Source: Neurospora tetrasperma FGSC 2508
Lineage: Eukaryota > Ascomycota > Sordariomycetes > Sordariales > Sordariaceae
Direction of reading: 5' to 3'
Length of the DNA: 64,000 bases
Assembly (NCBI RefSeq): GCF_000213175.1
Contig: NW_009799101.1
Location: 3,609,236 to 3,673,235 of the forward strand
Shown here: positions 1 to 10,996 of the stretch, in pieces
Numbering within the stretch: the stretch's first letter is position 1
Layout of the letters: every line of letters begins with the position of its first letter
Notes under the pieces: generated by a model
The model's input: only the letters and a program-made list of their open reading frames with translations
Told to the model about the DNA's origin: nothing
Databases searched by the model: none
Position numbers and translations under genes: made by a program

Positions 1-714
1 AGTTGGGAGGACTGGCAAGGCGGATGGGGCTTCGAAGTCCAAATCGAGGTTCTCGTCATCGCTGAAATCGTCATCCTCAATGTATACCGACGACGTTAAA
101 TCATGCTGAGGTCGCCTTGTTGATTGCATGGAAAGGTCGATCACATCTGGGGTATCATTGAAGGAGTCAGAAGCGTTGTAGAGCGACGCAAACGCTCTGC
201 CACCGCCACTGCTGCCGTAGTTGGGAGGCGGTCGCGGAGCACTATTCGCGGGTCGAGTCGTCAACGGGTCGGTAGTCGCTGAAGGTCTTGAACTGGCGGA
301 AATGGCACCGCTAGAGGTACCACCGAACCCAGGTTTCTTGAACATGTCGGCGACGGATGATGTCCTAGACTGGGAGCCGACTGAGGGGGCGCGTGCGGGA
401 CTGCTAGAAGGAAAGAGTTGCTGCTTCAGGGAAGCGTTTTTGGTTATTGACGAAGCACCGGGCTTCGACTTGTTATTGTTGTTGTTGGCCTCGGCGGCCT
501 TTGCTTGGACTGCCCTGCCAAACATGATGTCTTCGTCGTGGAGTGCTTCGAGTGGGAAGGCGGCACACTTAGGGGCAGAGTTGTGTACATGGGCTCGCAG
601 AGGTGCGCGGTGCACGAGAACGGCTTGGAAGGTTGACCAGTTCGGGGAAAGGTTCAGGTTGATGGTGGCCCGGTGCAGGAGCAGGTGGTGACCGGCAAGC
701 AGCCCAGTCTTCAT
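1..714 (-). CDS. 5' end of an unrecognised Ser/Asn-rich protein, truncated by the window edge
   Basis: On the minus strand a frame stays open for 238 codons from an ATG at 712-714 to base 1, in phase with the window edge, so the gene continues to the left. The product begins MKTGLLAGHH, then has a Ser/Asn/Pro-rich stretch with an NNNNN run (about residues 75-80) and FKKPGFGG, and near the edge an acidic patch (IEDDDFSDDENLDLDFEAP). This is the look of a disordered N-terminal region of a larger nuclear protein. A second in-frame ATG lies at 523-525, just before FGRAVQ, and could be the real start. I do not recognise the family. MCB-like sites upstream hint at a DNA replication or repair role, but that is inference only. 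Confidence 0.6.
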   Translation of the reverse strand, partial: MKTGLLAGHHLLLHRATINLNLSPNWSTFQAVLVHRAPLRAHVHNSAPKCAAFPLEALHDEDIMFGRAVQAKAAEANNNNNKSKPGASSITKNASLKQQLFPSSSPARAPSVGSQSRTSSVADMFKKPGFGGTSSGAISASSRPSATTDPLTTRPANSAPRPPPNYGSSGGGRAFASLYNASDSFNDTPDVIDLSMQSTRRPQHDLTSSVYIEDDDFSDDENLDLDFEAPSALPVLPT

Positions 715-901
715 ACAGCTTTCGACCCCTCAGAGGGACAGTACCACCACTTGTCGAGTGCTAAAGTATCGTTGTACGCTAATTTCACGATTAACCCTTT
801 CGGTCGAGTTGGCGTAAAGTCTTGGCTCGGATTGGATCATTAAATTCCAGTTGTCATCTTGCATTTGACAAAAAAATGGCACACCATAGCGATACCAGGT
901 A

Positions 902-951
902 ACGCGTTCGTCTAGGAAAATCGCGTTCGTTTGATTTTCCACTAAACGCGG
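902..951. promoter_or_regulatory. Clustered MCB-like (ACGCG) sites upstream of the left-edge gene
   Basis: Within 50 bp there are ACGCGT (902-907), TCGCGT (921-926) and AAACGCGG (944-951). The 9-mer CGCGTTCGT is repeated directly at 903-911 and 922-930. The cluster lies about 190-240 bp upstream of the minus-strand start at 714. ACGCGT is the known core of MBF binding sites of G1/S-regulated fungal genes. That MBF acts here is inferred from motif and position. Confidence 0.4.
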
Positions 952-1994
952 AGGACCGTGCACGGGGCGATAGGAAGTGGAATCCAGACAATGTGAGGGG
1001 CTTAAGGCGGGGGGTTCCCCTGCAAACCTATTGTTTGCAGTTCCCCTGGCGCTTTTGGGGGGCAACGAACCATGGCAACCACGGTGAAGACCCAGGGACC
1101 AGAAGATCTTGACATCCAACTAAGAATTGCAACCATCCTCACCTCGGTGAGAACACCAAAAGGTACCCGCGAAACATGGGGTAGCCATGTCTTTAATTGC
1201 TAACATCCACACCACCTGTGTACGATTACGATGACGTATGCCACCAGGCCGAGTTACACTATTCATGGGGTTTGTGCAAGTTTGGTTTCCTCACCTTCGA
1301 TGAAAGACCTGTGATGGAACATTTCCAACCACTCTGACATGATGTTTTCTCCCCTCTCCTGATGTACACCGGCCAGAGACCAGAGTAGGGCAAAGAGATT
1401 GTGGAATACATACCTTTACCAACAGCCGGAAAACCTGAGGGGTACAGAACCCAAACTGGCGGGCCATCAAGAAAGAAACAATCCACGATCCGCGTGACGG
1501 CCCGTATTGCCACACTGACCTATTCCAGAACATTTCCTGTGAGCACTTCTTGGTGGGCGTTTCCTGTTGGGTTCCCATAGATTTCCCTTTCGGACAAATC
1601 TCACTCATCACGGCAATGTTGTGTTCCTTGTCGGACATGCCGCAGCATTAAAAAGCGGTGGTCGAGGAAGATTTCAGGGACGATCCGGCCACCGCCAAAA
1701 GACAGTTTCTAGTCACTGCTAGTACGTATGTATAAAGTGCCGTCGATTCGTCGACCCAGCTTGTAGGACCCCGTTGTGGAACCGTATTAGCGCACCGGCC
1801 CATGGTTGAGATTCTCCCCTTCCCAAGGTTAGCAGTTGGTCACACGTACATGAAAAAGAGAGATATCTTTGCTTCTCTTCTTTCTACTCATTTCAAGTGC
1901 ATGAATCAAATGGCGCAAGACTGAATCGATCCGCAAAGGCAAACAGGGATTCCTCTCAACCTCCCACGCCTCCACCGTATCACACAGCTCCGGG

Positions 1995-2020
1995 TTTTTT
2001 TTTTTTTTTTTTTTTTTTTT
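1995..2020. repeat. 26-base T homopolymer
   Basis: An uninterrupted run of 26 T on the plus strand, flanked by CCGGG on the left and CTTTCTTG on the right. It may be a slippage tract or the poly(A) tail of an old minus-strand retroposed copy. I saw no convincing target-site duplication. Confidence 0.8.
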
Positions 2021-4620
2021 CTTTCTTGTTGGCCGAGGATATGCATTCCATGTGATGCCAATGCTTGGCTCGGTAATCACGGTCGCGGATAGGTTCTTGG
2101 AAATGAGCTTGAGCATGAGTCAAGAAAAAGCTTTCCGTTGAGAAGCTTTTCAAAGAGGCTGGATGTGCTGGGCAGTGGCTGAGGTAGTGTATTCTGGGCC
2201 CAAAACCTGGCAGTTGATTCGGATCTGAGTACGCGGCTTCGTTTTGATATAGTGTATTAGGTATACGTAGACTTACACACAAGGCACCATGCTGGAGTTC
2301 GAGTCAGATATGTTAAACCCAATACCAAAACGTCAAGGTGTACGTAAGTGCAGTGGTGATAAGCTTGCCGGTTTCCGACACTGTGTTCGTAAATGTACTA
2401 GTGTATGCAGGCAGGTTGTCGACGGAATAGAGTCGGACAGCGGTCGGATGGTGTCGTGCCGATTACCACTACGTAAGCACTGTGTATCTTCAGCCTCCTT
2501 TACCGTACATCCAGCTACCATGCCACCCGGCTCGGCAATCCTTAGCCTTATCTTGAGAAGCTTCCATGGCGATCGAGACTGGTCGTTGTGCGGTACCTGG
2601 GATGGGAGGTGAGAGAAGAGGCGTGATATACATATGGGAATGCCCATCAGTCACGCCAAAGAAGAAAGAGGGGACCGCCGCAAACGTGGATCTGGATGTC
2701 ATGACAAGGCAGTGCAGGGTTCGTCCATCGTCACATCCAAACACAAGACCGCTATTTCGAGATGCCGTCCCTTGAACTTTGTGTTTTTCCTACAGGAAGA
2801 CTCTCGTGACCCCCGTGTTATTGCAATGCACAGAAAGACCCCAGATGGAATATATATGCAGAATGCAGCCTTCATACAGAACTGAATACCAGATCCTAAG
2901 TACCAACCCCCGCAGACCCATCCGAGCTGTCTCATCATCACACTTCAGTTCTCCCGTGGGGTGCATGCTGTTCTATGTACACATGATGGTCGCTGTGAGA
3001 TGGAAGCAGGAGGTTGGTTCCCGTCCCCATGGAAGTCCCTTTCTGCCTTGGTGCACCATGCCCCACCTGTATCCAGCTTTTGCAGCGCGGCGGGTAGCCA
3101 TAGCTGGGGAACGCTCCACCAAGCCCACGATACGATTGGTTTTTGTCTCGACCGCCAAGGTTCTCTTGACGGTATCGGTCCCAGTCGGGATCGGGCACGT
3201 CCACTTACAAGTTGTTTAAACCACATGCGTTTGGTACTGTGCGCGCAGACCGATGCCCGTGGCGCAGACGCCTTCCTCTCCATGACGGGCCATGGGTGAT
3301 GGATCATGTCCTGCCACCTAGGCAAATGTTGCCAAAGAAAATCTGCCTCTCTTGGCAGCAGATGTTCTGAACTCTGCCAGGTTCTCCAGGACTTTTATTT
3401 TATCTTGTGCCATTCCCGCCCCTCTGCCGTCGTCCCGTCCCAGCCTGCTTCAATGTTGACCTTTCATTCATCACTTCTTTCCTTCCTTTTTCTTTTCGGG
3501 TTCGGAAGTCTTGCGCGGTGTTCATTGTCGATCACTGTTGTCTGCCGCCTCAAAGCATCACTCATTGGCACCTTTTAGTGGCAGCGTTTACGACTATCAC
3601 CCAGACCTACTACTACTACTACACCATTCCAGTATTATAAGTTGAATCGCGACTGGTAACGAAAAAGAAGGATTTTCTGCTTGTTACGGTCCTGTTACTC
3701 AGTTGCGACTGTTATTGAGTCTGGCTACCACGCCCGGCAGCAACTGCGACGACAACGCGACTTACGGTTTCGACCAAAGCGCTACTTCCCGCACAAAGTG
3801 ACGTCGCCGCTGCTGTTCTATTTGGCTTGGCGCTCGAGATCGAATTCGACCGAAGGGCGAGTGGTGGGAACTCAGAGGAAGGGGGACAAACGCCACCTTG
3901 CAAAGCACAAACAACAGCGATCCCTAACTACAGCCCGGCGAGATTGTTCGGCTTCTCTTCCGCCTTCGCTTTTCGATACCCGATATCCTTCAACTGTCGC
4001 TTAGCAACCCTCGTTCGTCACAGCTTCCTAAACACTACGCCGCTTTACTCCCGTACGCCACAAAGCTCCGTTGGCTTTCCGCTCCTATCCGGGTTACTAA
4101 GTTGGCTGGAACAGCGTTTGTGGTCTGTCTTGGATCTTATTTTAAGAAACGAAACACAAACCCACTCGGTTCAGATACACAACAGCAGGGCTGAGGCTGA
4201 GCCAGGATCCGCCTGCGCGCACCACTTGGTCATCATCGGGCAACGGGCGAGAATACCGGCTGACCGGGACATTGGGGATCCCGCAGCTTAGAAAGAGGGA
4301 AACGAAACAAGCAGAGGTCCCGTTTGCAATCAAAAATATCGCAGGGCCATCCCGTTCCGTTAGCTCAGACACCTTGGACCCTGTTCCTGCGAAAAGCTAC
4401 GGGCCACCAGCCTCCTCGGCCCCACATCAAGACAAAAGGAGGAACAGGTCAAATTTCCCTGTTTCTGGGCATCAGGTCAGAGTTACTCGCTTCTTTCGAC
4501 TTTTCGCCTTTTGGTCTTGCTCATCAACAGTACATCCATTCGACTTTTGCGCCGACTGCTTGCGGAGCACACGACAACTACCGGGTTTACTTACGGCTTG
4601 TCCGTAGAAGCCACGACAGG

Positions 4621-7600
4621 ATGGCGTGGGACAAGCTTTCCATCACCAGGCCCCACCTGGTGTACATTATCCTGGGCGGCTTCACCTCTCTGTTCATGCT
4701 GTGTTCCTCCATCATCAAGGAGCGCATGTACATTGGTGAAGCTACCGTGGCCACTCTCTGCGGCCTCATCTTTGGCCCTCATGCTGCCGGGCTTATAGAC
4801 CCTATCGAGTGGGGTAATCTAGATATCGTCACGATCGAGTTCTCTCGCCTCGTCCTCGTCGTCCAGTGTTTCGCCGTTGGAGTCGAATTGCCAAAGTTCT
4901 ACATGGAAAAGCACTGGAGATCCGTCACATTCCTCCTTATTCCTGTCATGCTCTGGGGCTGGCTGATCACCAGCCTTTTTGTCTGGTGGCTGATTCCACC
5001 CCTGAGCTGGCTCGACAGTCTGGTTGTTGCTGCCTGTGTCACGGCTACGGATCCTGTCCTCGCTTCATCTGTTGTCGGTAAGGGCAAGTTCGCAAAGAGA
5101 GTGCCCAAGCATTTGCGAGATCTGCTCTCTGCCGAATCCGGCTGCAACGATGGCATGGCTTTCCCCTTCGTCTACCTTTCTCTTTACCTCATTCTAGACC
5201 ACCGTGAGGCCCGAGACGTATCATTTCATTGGATCGTCTTCACCATTCTCTACGAGTGCGTTTTCGGCGCCATCTTTGGCTTCATGGTCGGCTATATCGC
5301 ACGCCACGGTATCAAGTATGCAGAGAGACATGAGCTGATCGACCGAGAGAGTTTCCTCGTCTTCTACTTTGTCCTGGCCCTCTTTTGCGCTGGGTCTGGT
5401 AGCATCCTAGGCGTAGATGATCTTCTTGTCGGCTTCGCTGCCGGCGTCGGTTTCTCCAATGACGGTTGGTTCACAAACAAGACGGAGGAATCCCACGTAT
5501 CCAACGTTATTGATTTGCTAATCAACTTGGCATACTTTGTCTACCTCGGCACCATCATTCCTTGGGAGCAGTTCAACAACTTCGACATCGGACTGGGCGC
5601 TTGGCGCTTGGTCGTTCTCGCCATCATGGTCATTCTCTTCAGACGAATCCCCATTATGATGGCTCTAAAACCACTGATACCCGACATCAAGACATGGCGC
5701 GAGGCTTTGTTTGCTGGTCACTTCGGTCCCATTGGCGTTGGTGCCATCTTTGTCGCCATTCTGGCGCGCGCCGAGCTGGAGCATGAGGATCCCGTCCCCC
5801 TTGCCGATATATCCAACATCAACCCGAACAATCCGCACTTCCACCTGATTCAACTGGTGTGGCCCATTGTTACCTTCTTGGTAGTGTCTTCAATCATCGT
5901 CCATGGCTCATCAGTCGCCGTGTTTACGCTCGGCAAGCACATCAACACCCTTACCATCACCATGTCATACACGCAAGCCAATGAAGATGGACCTTCCTGG
6001 ATGAACCGCTTGCCCCGCATCACTTCGGTTTCCCGCTCTCAAGCTAGGAACATGTCGGATACCGAAGATGATATGAAGATGCCTGAATTTCCCCCTGGCA
6101 CCCTGCCCCCTACTGGTCTTCCCGGTACCTTTTTGCGTCGCCAGAAGGAAGAGGATAAAGGTACCGGGCGTCATGCGGGAAGCCGATCATCATCGGCCAA
6201 CGGCCGGCGTCGGAGAAAGAGATGGGATGACGGGATCGGACCCGGAGGCCCTATCAGCCAGTCAGCAATCTTCCCCCAGCGCCGAAGCCAAAGCGAACAG
6301 GCGATCGCTTCGCCGCACGATGAGATGTCTCTCGAGCCATCTGACACTGCGCGGTTGTCACCTTCGGATGCCTTGACTACGCGCCGCCGCTCGGTAAGAA
6401 AAAGTGAAAAGGAAAGATCATCTGATGAAACCGCCTCCCCTTACGAACCGAGCCCCACATCTGAACAGAGGGATCAGGAACTTGAATACTATGACGAGGG
6501 CGACCATGTCATTGTGGAGGATCGCGAAGGAAATGTTCTGGCTGTGGAATCCCCAGCTACAGGCGAAGGCGAGAATCCAGTGGAGGCTCTCAAGGAGAAG
6601 CTTGAGGCTGAGGCTGGGCCATCGGGCTGGAGCTATGACGCTTTGAAGAAGAAGATTCAGAATTGGCGTGATGAAGAAGCGGCAAAGCGCAAGGAGAAGG
6701 AGAAGTCTACTAGGAGAAGTGAACCTGCCAGAGCGTACCAGTTTGGTACAACGGTTAGTACCGCTGATGTATCCCCCTTTCGCTTATTCAACTAACCTTT
6801 CATGCAGATTATTGTCGAAAACGAAGATGGCGAGGTTCTTAAGAAATATGAACTGCCTTCAGAGAAGCCAGAAAACGATTTTGTTTCCCAGAGCTTGAAG
6901 TACATGGGTATCAAGGCTGGGGACAAGGCACAGGTCGCAGGAGGTGCAGCCGGTGGCGAGGGCTCGGCCACTAGGCCGTCCAAACCAACCAAACGTCCTA
7001 CGTGGGCTTCGGCCGTGGTTGGTGGCGGCGATGCATCGAAAAAGAAAAATGCGGTGGAAGAACAAGAAGAGGACGATCGTCATATTCGCTTCACTATTGG
7101 TGGTGTTGGCCAACGCATGAACAAGGAGGACTTCATCCGGGAGATGCAGAAGTTGGACAAGAGTACGCGCAAGGAAATTGTGGACCAGTCCAACGCATCG
7201 AGCGCTGTCAAGAGCCTAGCCAAAGCGGACCTTACGCCTAAGCAGCTACAGCAATCGCAGCAGCAGCAACCGCAGCCGGTACAGCGCAGAGGATCTCCCG
7301 CTGGATCTGTCAAGTCCAGCCACAGCAAGGATAGCCTCACAAGACAAGGGCGTCCTGAGAAGTCGGAGATGATGAGCGGAGGTAGCAATGCTGAACGCAG
7401 CGAGTCACCATCGATGTCGAGGTCAAGGTCGAGGTCGAGGTCGAGGTCGAGGTCGAGGTCGCCATCGCCTCTCACGGCAGAGGGCGGATCAGCAGCTCCA
7501 AGCAGAGACGTTCCAGAAACAGCAGCAGAGCGGAGACGTAGGCTGGCGGTGCTCCAGAGCGTTGGAGATGACAGAGAAGGGGAACAGGGTGAGACACCAG

Positions 7601-7743
7601 CGGAAAGACGGCGCAGAGAAGCTGCTCTGGGCATGTTTCCGGGCGCAGCTGAGGACGAGGATAGCGAGGATGATGATACCCCCAGGATCCCGCCACCGAG
7701 GAGAGGGATCAGGTTCGCGGAGCCGACCAGGCGAGAGACATGA
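4621..7743 (+). CDS. nha1: Plasma-membrane Na+(K+)/H+ antiporter, Nha1/Sod2 family
   Basis: Two exons, 4621-6753 and 6808-7743, give 1022 aa; the 54-nt intron has donor GTTAGT, branch ACTAAC at 6791 and acceptor GCAG. The protein expels Na+/Li+/K+ in exchange for protons at the plasma membrane and serves pH and salt tolerance. The first about 450 residues are a multi-span CPA1-type exchanger core with the paired ion-binding signatures ATDPVLASSVV (D at about 144) and ESGCNDGMAFPF (about 171-182), plus the family's ERMYIGEATVATLCGLIFGP near the N-terminus. The remaining about 570 residues are a hydrophilic cytosolic tail, usual for fungal Nha1, here with an SR-dipeptide run near residue 918 and acidic and Gln-rich segments. 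The ATG at 4621 is the first AUG in this frame and gives the family N-terminus MAWDKLS. The intron interrupts only the tail. Confidence 0.93.
7417..7461 (+). repeat. Hexanucleotide TCGAGG tandem repeat coding an SR run
   Basis: About seven copies of TCGAGG (one variant TCAAGG) encode alternating Ser-Arg followed by SPSP in the cytosolic tail of the antiporter. Such in-frame hexamers can change copy number without shifting the frame. Confidence 0.85.
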
Positions 7744-8453
7744 GTTAAATGATTGACTGACTTGGTGAATAATGTTTGGTATGAGGACTCAGCATGAATG
7801 GGTTCTGTATATGTGTCTACGGACGATAAAGTGGAAGAGTAATGAGATGCAGCGAGTTGTTTGAGTTTTTGATGTTTATTCTTTTAGATAGATATTTTGA
7901 GCGAGAAGTGTACATGCAGCGCCGGCAGTACCAAGGATGGCATTGACAATGTTGGCTGACTGGAATATGACCATGTGCGTGGTTGAAAAACATGGTTGGT
8001 TTTGGGATCCATCTCCTTGACAACGATTATATTGCACATACCATCACTGCAGTGGTGGGAAAAGGGGGGGGGAGTTGGAAGATCTGGGGAAGTACATGTG
8101 CTATGTACCTAACTGCTTAATCCTCGGTCCCGTGACTGAACCGTACCTAATATGGCTTAGCGTCCGATAAGAAAACTCGTCATGGTCGGTGCGATTCGAG
8201 GTCCAATCCAACTTTTTGAAACTCTCAGGTCACTGTCCACTGTCCAGCAGAGTTGCCCGTCAAAAAGCAGGTTGTTTTGCTCACACGCTGTGCCTGTATC
8301 CACTTATCCGATTTCTCCGATTTCTCAATTGCAACAGACATCCACAAAGCCGATAACATTACCTCGATTCCATACTTGTCGGGCCCAAGTCACCACCACC
8401 ACCACCAACGATAGTCCTTCTACCTATTCCACCACCCACCCACATAATCCAAA
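7744..8453. other. nha1 3' region and tom22 promoter/leader
   Basis: Noncoding 710 bp between two same-strand genes. It is T/G-rich at first (3' UTR-like), has a G run near 8061-8071, and turns C/A-rich with a CACCACCACC run just before the tom22 start. No further gene seen. Confidence 0.5.
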
Positions 8454-9364
8454 ATGGTTCAGCTTACCGAGGTCGAAGACGAGCACTTCCAGCAGCCGCA
8501 GGTCGGCCCTGAGGAGGATGACGAGGATTTCACTGACACTGGTGAGTGAAGCTTTCCTCTACTGTCGAGGACAAAGAAAGAGAGGAGTCTCGGGCTGGAG
8601 GGGCTATAAGGACTTGTACGACTACGTCACTGTCGCCATCACCAAATACCCATGGCATCCCGACGCCGTCCACCCTAAGTCATGCCACCGTGACGCCCAT
8701 GCCCAAACGACAACCTACCAGACGCAGTTGCCAGCCAACATCGATATACCTACATATACACACACACACACATGTCTTCCTTCAACATACAATGACATAC
8801 TTGGAGTCCTATTAGCCCAACAACCACGCGCCATATTACCACCCTCCAATCTAGCCTTAACATCTCTAGCCCGAGTCCTCTCGATACAACACATTACCAC
8901 CATGGGCCTGTTCTCCTCTTGAGTCTAGACAGATAGTCGGAACGACAAGGTCAATCCCACTAACCCCACGCCTCTACACATAAACAGACTCCGAGATCTC
9001 CGTCGACTCCGACTACGAGTCCCAAGAGACCTTCACCGACCGCCTGTACGCCCTGCGCGACATGGTCAGCCCCACCACGCGCGGCTGGTTCTACCACAAG
9101 TACTCCACTACCACCAACTTTGTCAAGTCGACACTCTCCTTCGCCGGCCGCGCCGCCTGGGCCGTTTCTGTTTCGGGATTGCTGATCGGCGTCCCCTTCG
9201 CCATTGCCTTCGCCGAGGACCAGAACTACGCCGCTATGGAGCAGGAGGCGCGCATGCGCGAGCTTGGCTCTGATGTTCTCACTGCTGGTGGTGAGGGACA
9301 GGCTGGTACGGCCGAGAAGACCTTGGCTGCTATCGGTGGCGAGGGGGCTAGGCCTGCGCTCTAA
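8454..9364 (+). CDS. tom22: Mitochondrial import receptor subunit Tom22
   Basis: Exons 8454-8541 and 8988-9364 give 154 aa. Tom22 is the central receptor and organiser of the TOM complex in the mitochondrial outer membrane; its acidic cytosolic domain takes preproteins from Tom20/Tom70 and hands them to Tom40. Residues 1-45 are very acidic ([18 protein letters not shown]). Next come [16 protein letters not shown] and a [12 protein letters not shown] segment, then one membrane span at about residues 86-106 ([18 protein letters not shown]) followed by a short intermembrane-space tail. The phase-1 junction GTGAGT...ACAG restores the acidic run across the splice. The single intron is 446 nt, long for this window, and contains a (CA)n tract. 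Length fits the fungal family. Confidence 0.93.
8758..8772. repeat. (AC)n microsatellite in the tom22 intron
   Basis: A short run of alternating AC inside the 446-nt intron. Confidence 0.8.
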
Positions 9365-10996
9365 AGAGGGAAGCAGCGAGTCTTAGTGTGGAAAATGAAA
9401 AACGAAGATGAGCGAGGGACGGATGGTTGTTGTGAACCGGGAGATGTGAAGGGGAGAGAGGGATGGCTGGTCGAAGGGCGGCGGGCTGGAAACTAGCGTT
9501 TCCAGGATGGGGACCGTTTGGGGGGAAAAAAAGAACCCCGAGTTCTCTCCGGCGGGAGCCTTGAACGGATACTCCTAACCAGCACCCGGCCTCACAACTT
9601 GACGCAGTCTGATCTGACAAGACCGGCCAACGGAACGATACCTACGGAATCCCGTTTCTGGGCGAAGAATAGAAGAAGGCCAGCATCGTTAACCAGCTTA
9701 CGATGATTATCTCGCCATCCCTCACGTTTGGCATTTCCCATCTCTCGAAATTCCACTCACTTCTCCCCGCTCAAACACATCACCACACATTGTATATTAT
9801 CTGTTTGGTCCTTTTGGGTTGTCCGCCACTTTGCATGGTCGTTGTAATGGTATTCTTTTAAAAGCGTACCGCGGGAATGAAGGGAGCCAAAAAGGAAACG
9901 GGGAGAGAGATAGAGCATTTATAATTTCCCAACGACATGTTTATGATGAACAACACCCATATCCACTTATTGTACAAAAAGTAAAACGAAGAAAAAATGA
10001 CCTTCATGAAGAGTGCGTTTACTCGTATCATCTGTCACTAGTACTGATTGTCTCATTTCTGGTGCGCCGTTATATTTGTAGCCTGAGCTCCGCTTACGGT
10101 TACGCAGAAAGAGCCGGTAGGACTCCCGAGCGAGTGTAAACAGTAATGAGACAGGATTTCACAAGGTTCTCATAGAAGACATGACTGACACTGCATTCAC
10201 TCACTGTGCTAAAAGTGAATATGTATTCATCCAAATGACACTTGCCATCTCTCCCACTGAGTGACATGACTATCTATGCGACTTATCAAAACTTCTGCAA
10301 GCTGACCTCGCCCCAGACCGATTCGCGGTTGGCCGTTTATCCCCCCTTACCCACCAGACACACACAACAATATCAATGACAACATAAAGCTAGAAAGACT
10401 GGTATGCACACTCACTCTATAGCCATGTCACACAGGTTTCCAGTCCTATGATAAAAGTGCCAAATCACACAACGGTCAAGTGCTGAAACATTTTGTTTAT
10501 TAGACTTATACGAGAGAAGAACCGGGGGGGAATCTTGACTATATACACAGACAGACAGATAGATAGATAGATATAGGCAGATGGAATTTTCAAGATCCAC
10601 AAGAAAAAAAAATACAAGCAAAGGAAAGAAAGGGTACATGTAATAAGCGAATGTGACATAGTAATAATGTGTTTGAGTTCAGTTTGTTTTGTTTGGGTGA
10701 TGTTATGTGCAAGTGTGGTGGAACACAGTGACCGATGGGCTGGTTTAGGTTGTTGGATGGATTTCCTGAACCCATTTTTCCCTACCTACCCATCTCGTCC
10801 TTGTGTTCATGTTGTCCAACAACGTATAAAGGATGTCTGTGTGTTGTATGTGAAGAAGAAGTTGAAAAGGAATAAAGGGGTTAGTCGTCGGACTAAGTAG
10901 AGGGGTAGATTAAATTTCAACGCTTTTTTTTTCTCTTCTTTTGTGGTTTCCTCGCTCTTTCCAATTTTGTTTGTTCTGGTAGTCGTCAAAACAGTT
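9365..10996. other. Convergent intergenic region between tom22 and the ADF-H gene
   Basis: Both flanking genes end here, so it holds two 3' UTRs. I see only low-complexity sequence: a G/A-rich part (9400-9560) and an (ACAG)/(ATAG) tetranucleotide run at about 10547-10574. No supported gene. Confidence 0.5.
10547..10574. repeat. ACAG/ATAG tetranucleotide microsatellite
   Basis: Compound tetranucleotide run ACAGACAGACAG followed by ATAGATAGATAG in noncoding sequence. Confidence 0.8.

Larger units (their letters stand above)
715..4620. other. Intergenic region and long nha1 5' leader
   Basis: No coding region that I can support. It holds the promoter of the left-edge gene, a short hairpin (1020-1040), a 26-base T run (1995-2020), a CTA/TAC triplet run near 3606-3622 and a pyrimidine-rich stretch (about 3400-3650) of the kind seen near fungal transcription starts. 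The frame of the antiporter stays open without an AUG from about 4324 to its start at 4621. Short ORFs on both strands lack family resemblance. Confidence 0.5.

Noticed and set aside
221-691. 156-codon plus-strand frame
   Set aside because: Begins at TTG and is antisense to the better-supported minus-strand frame at 1-714.
8182-8922. 246-codon plus-strand frame across the tom22 promoter, first exon and intron
   Set aside because: It uses another frame than tom22, is low-complexity Ser/Thr/Pro-rich and has no recognisable domain; tom22 explains the locus.
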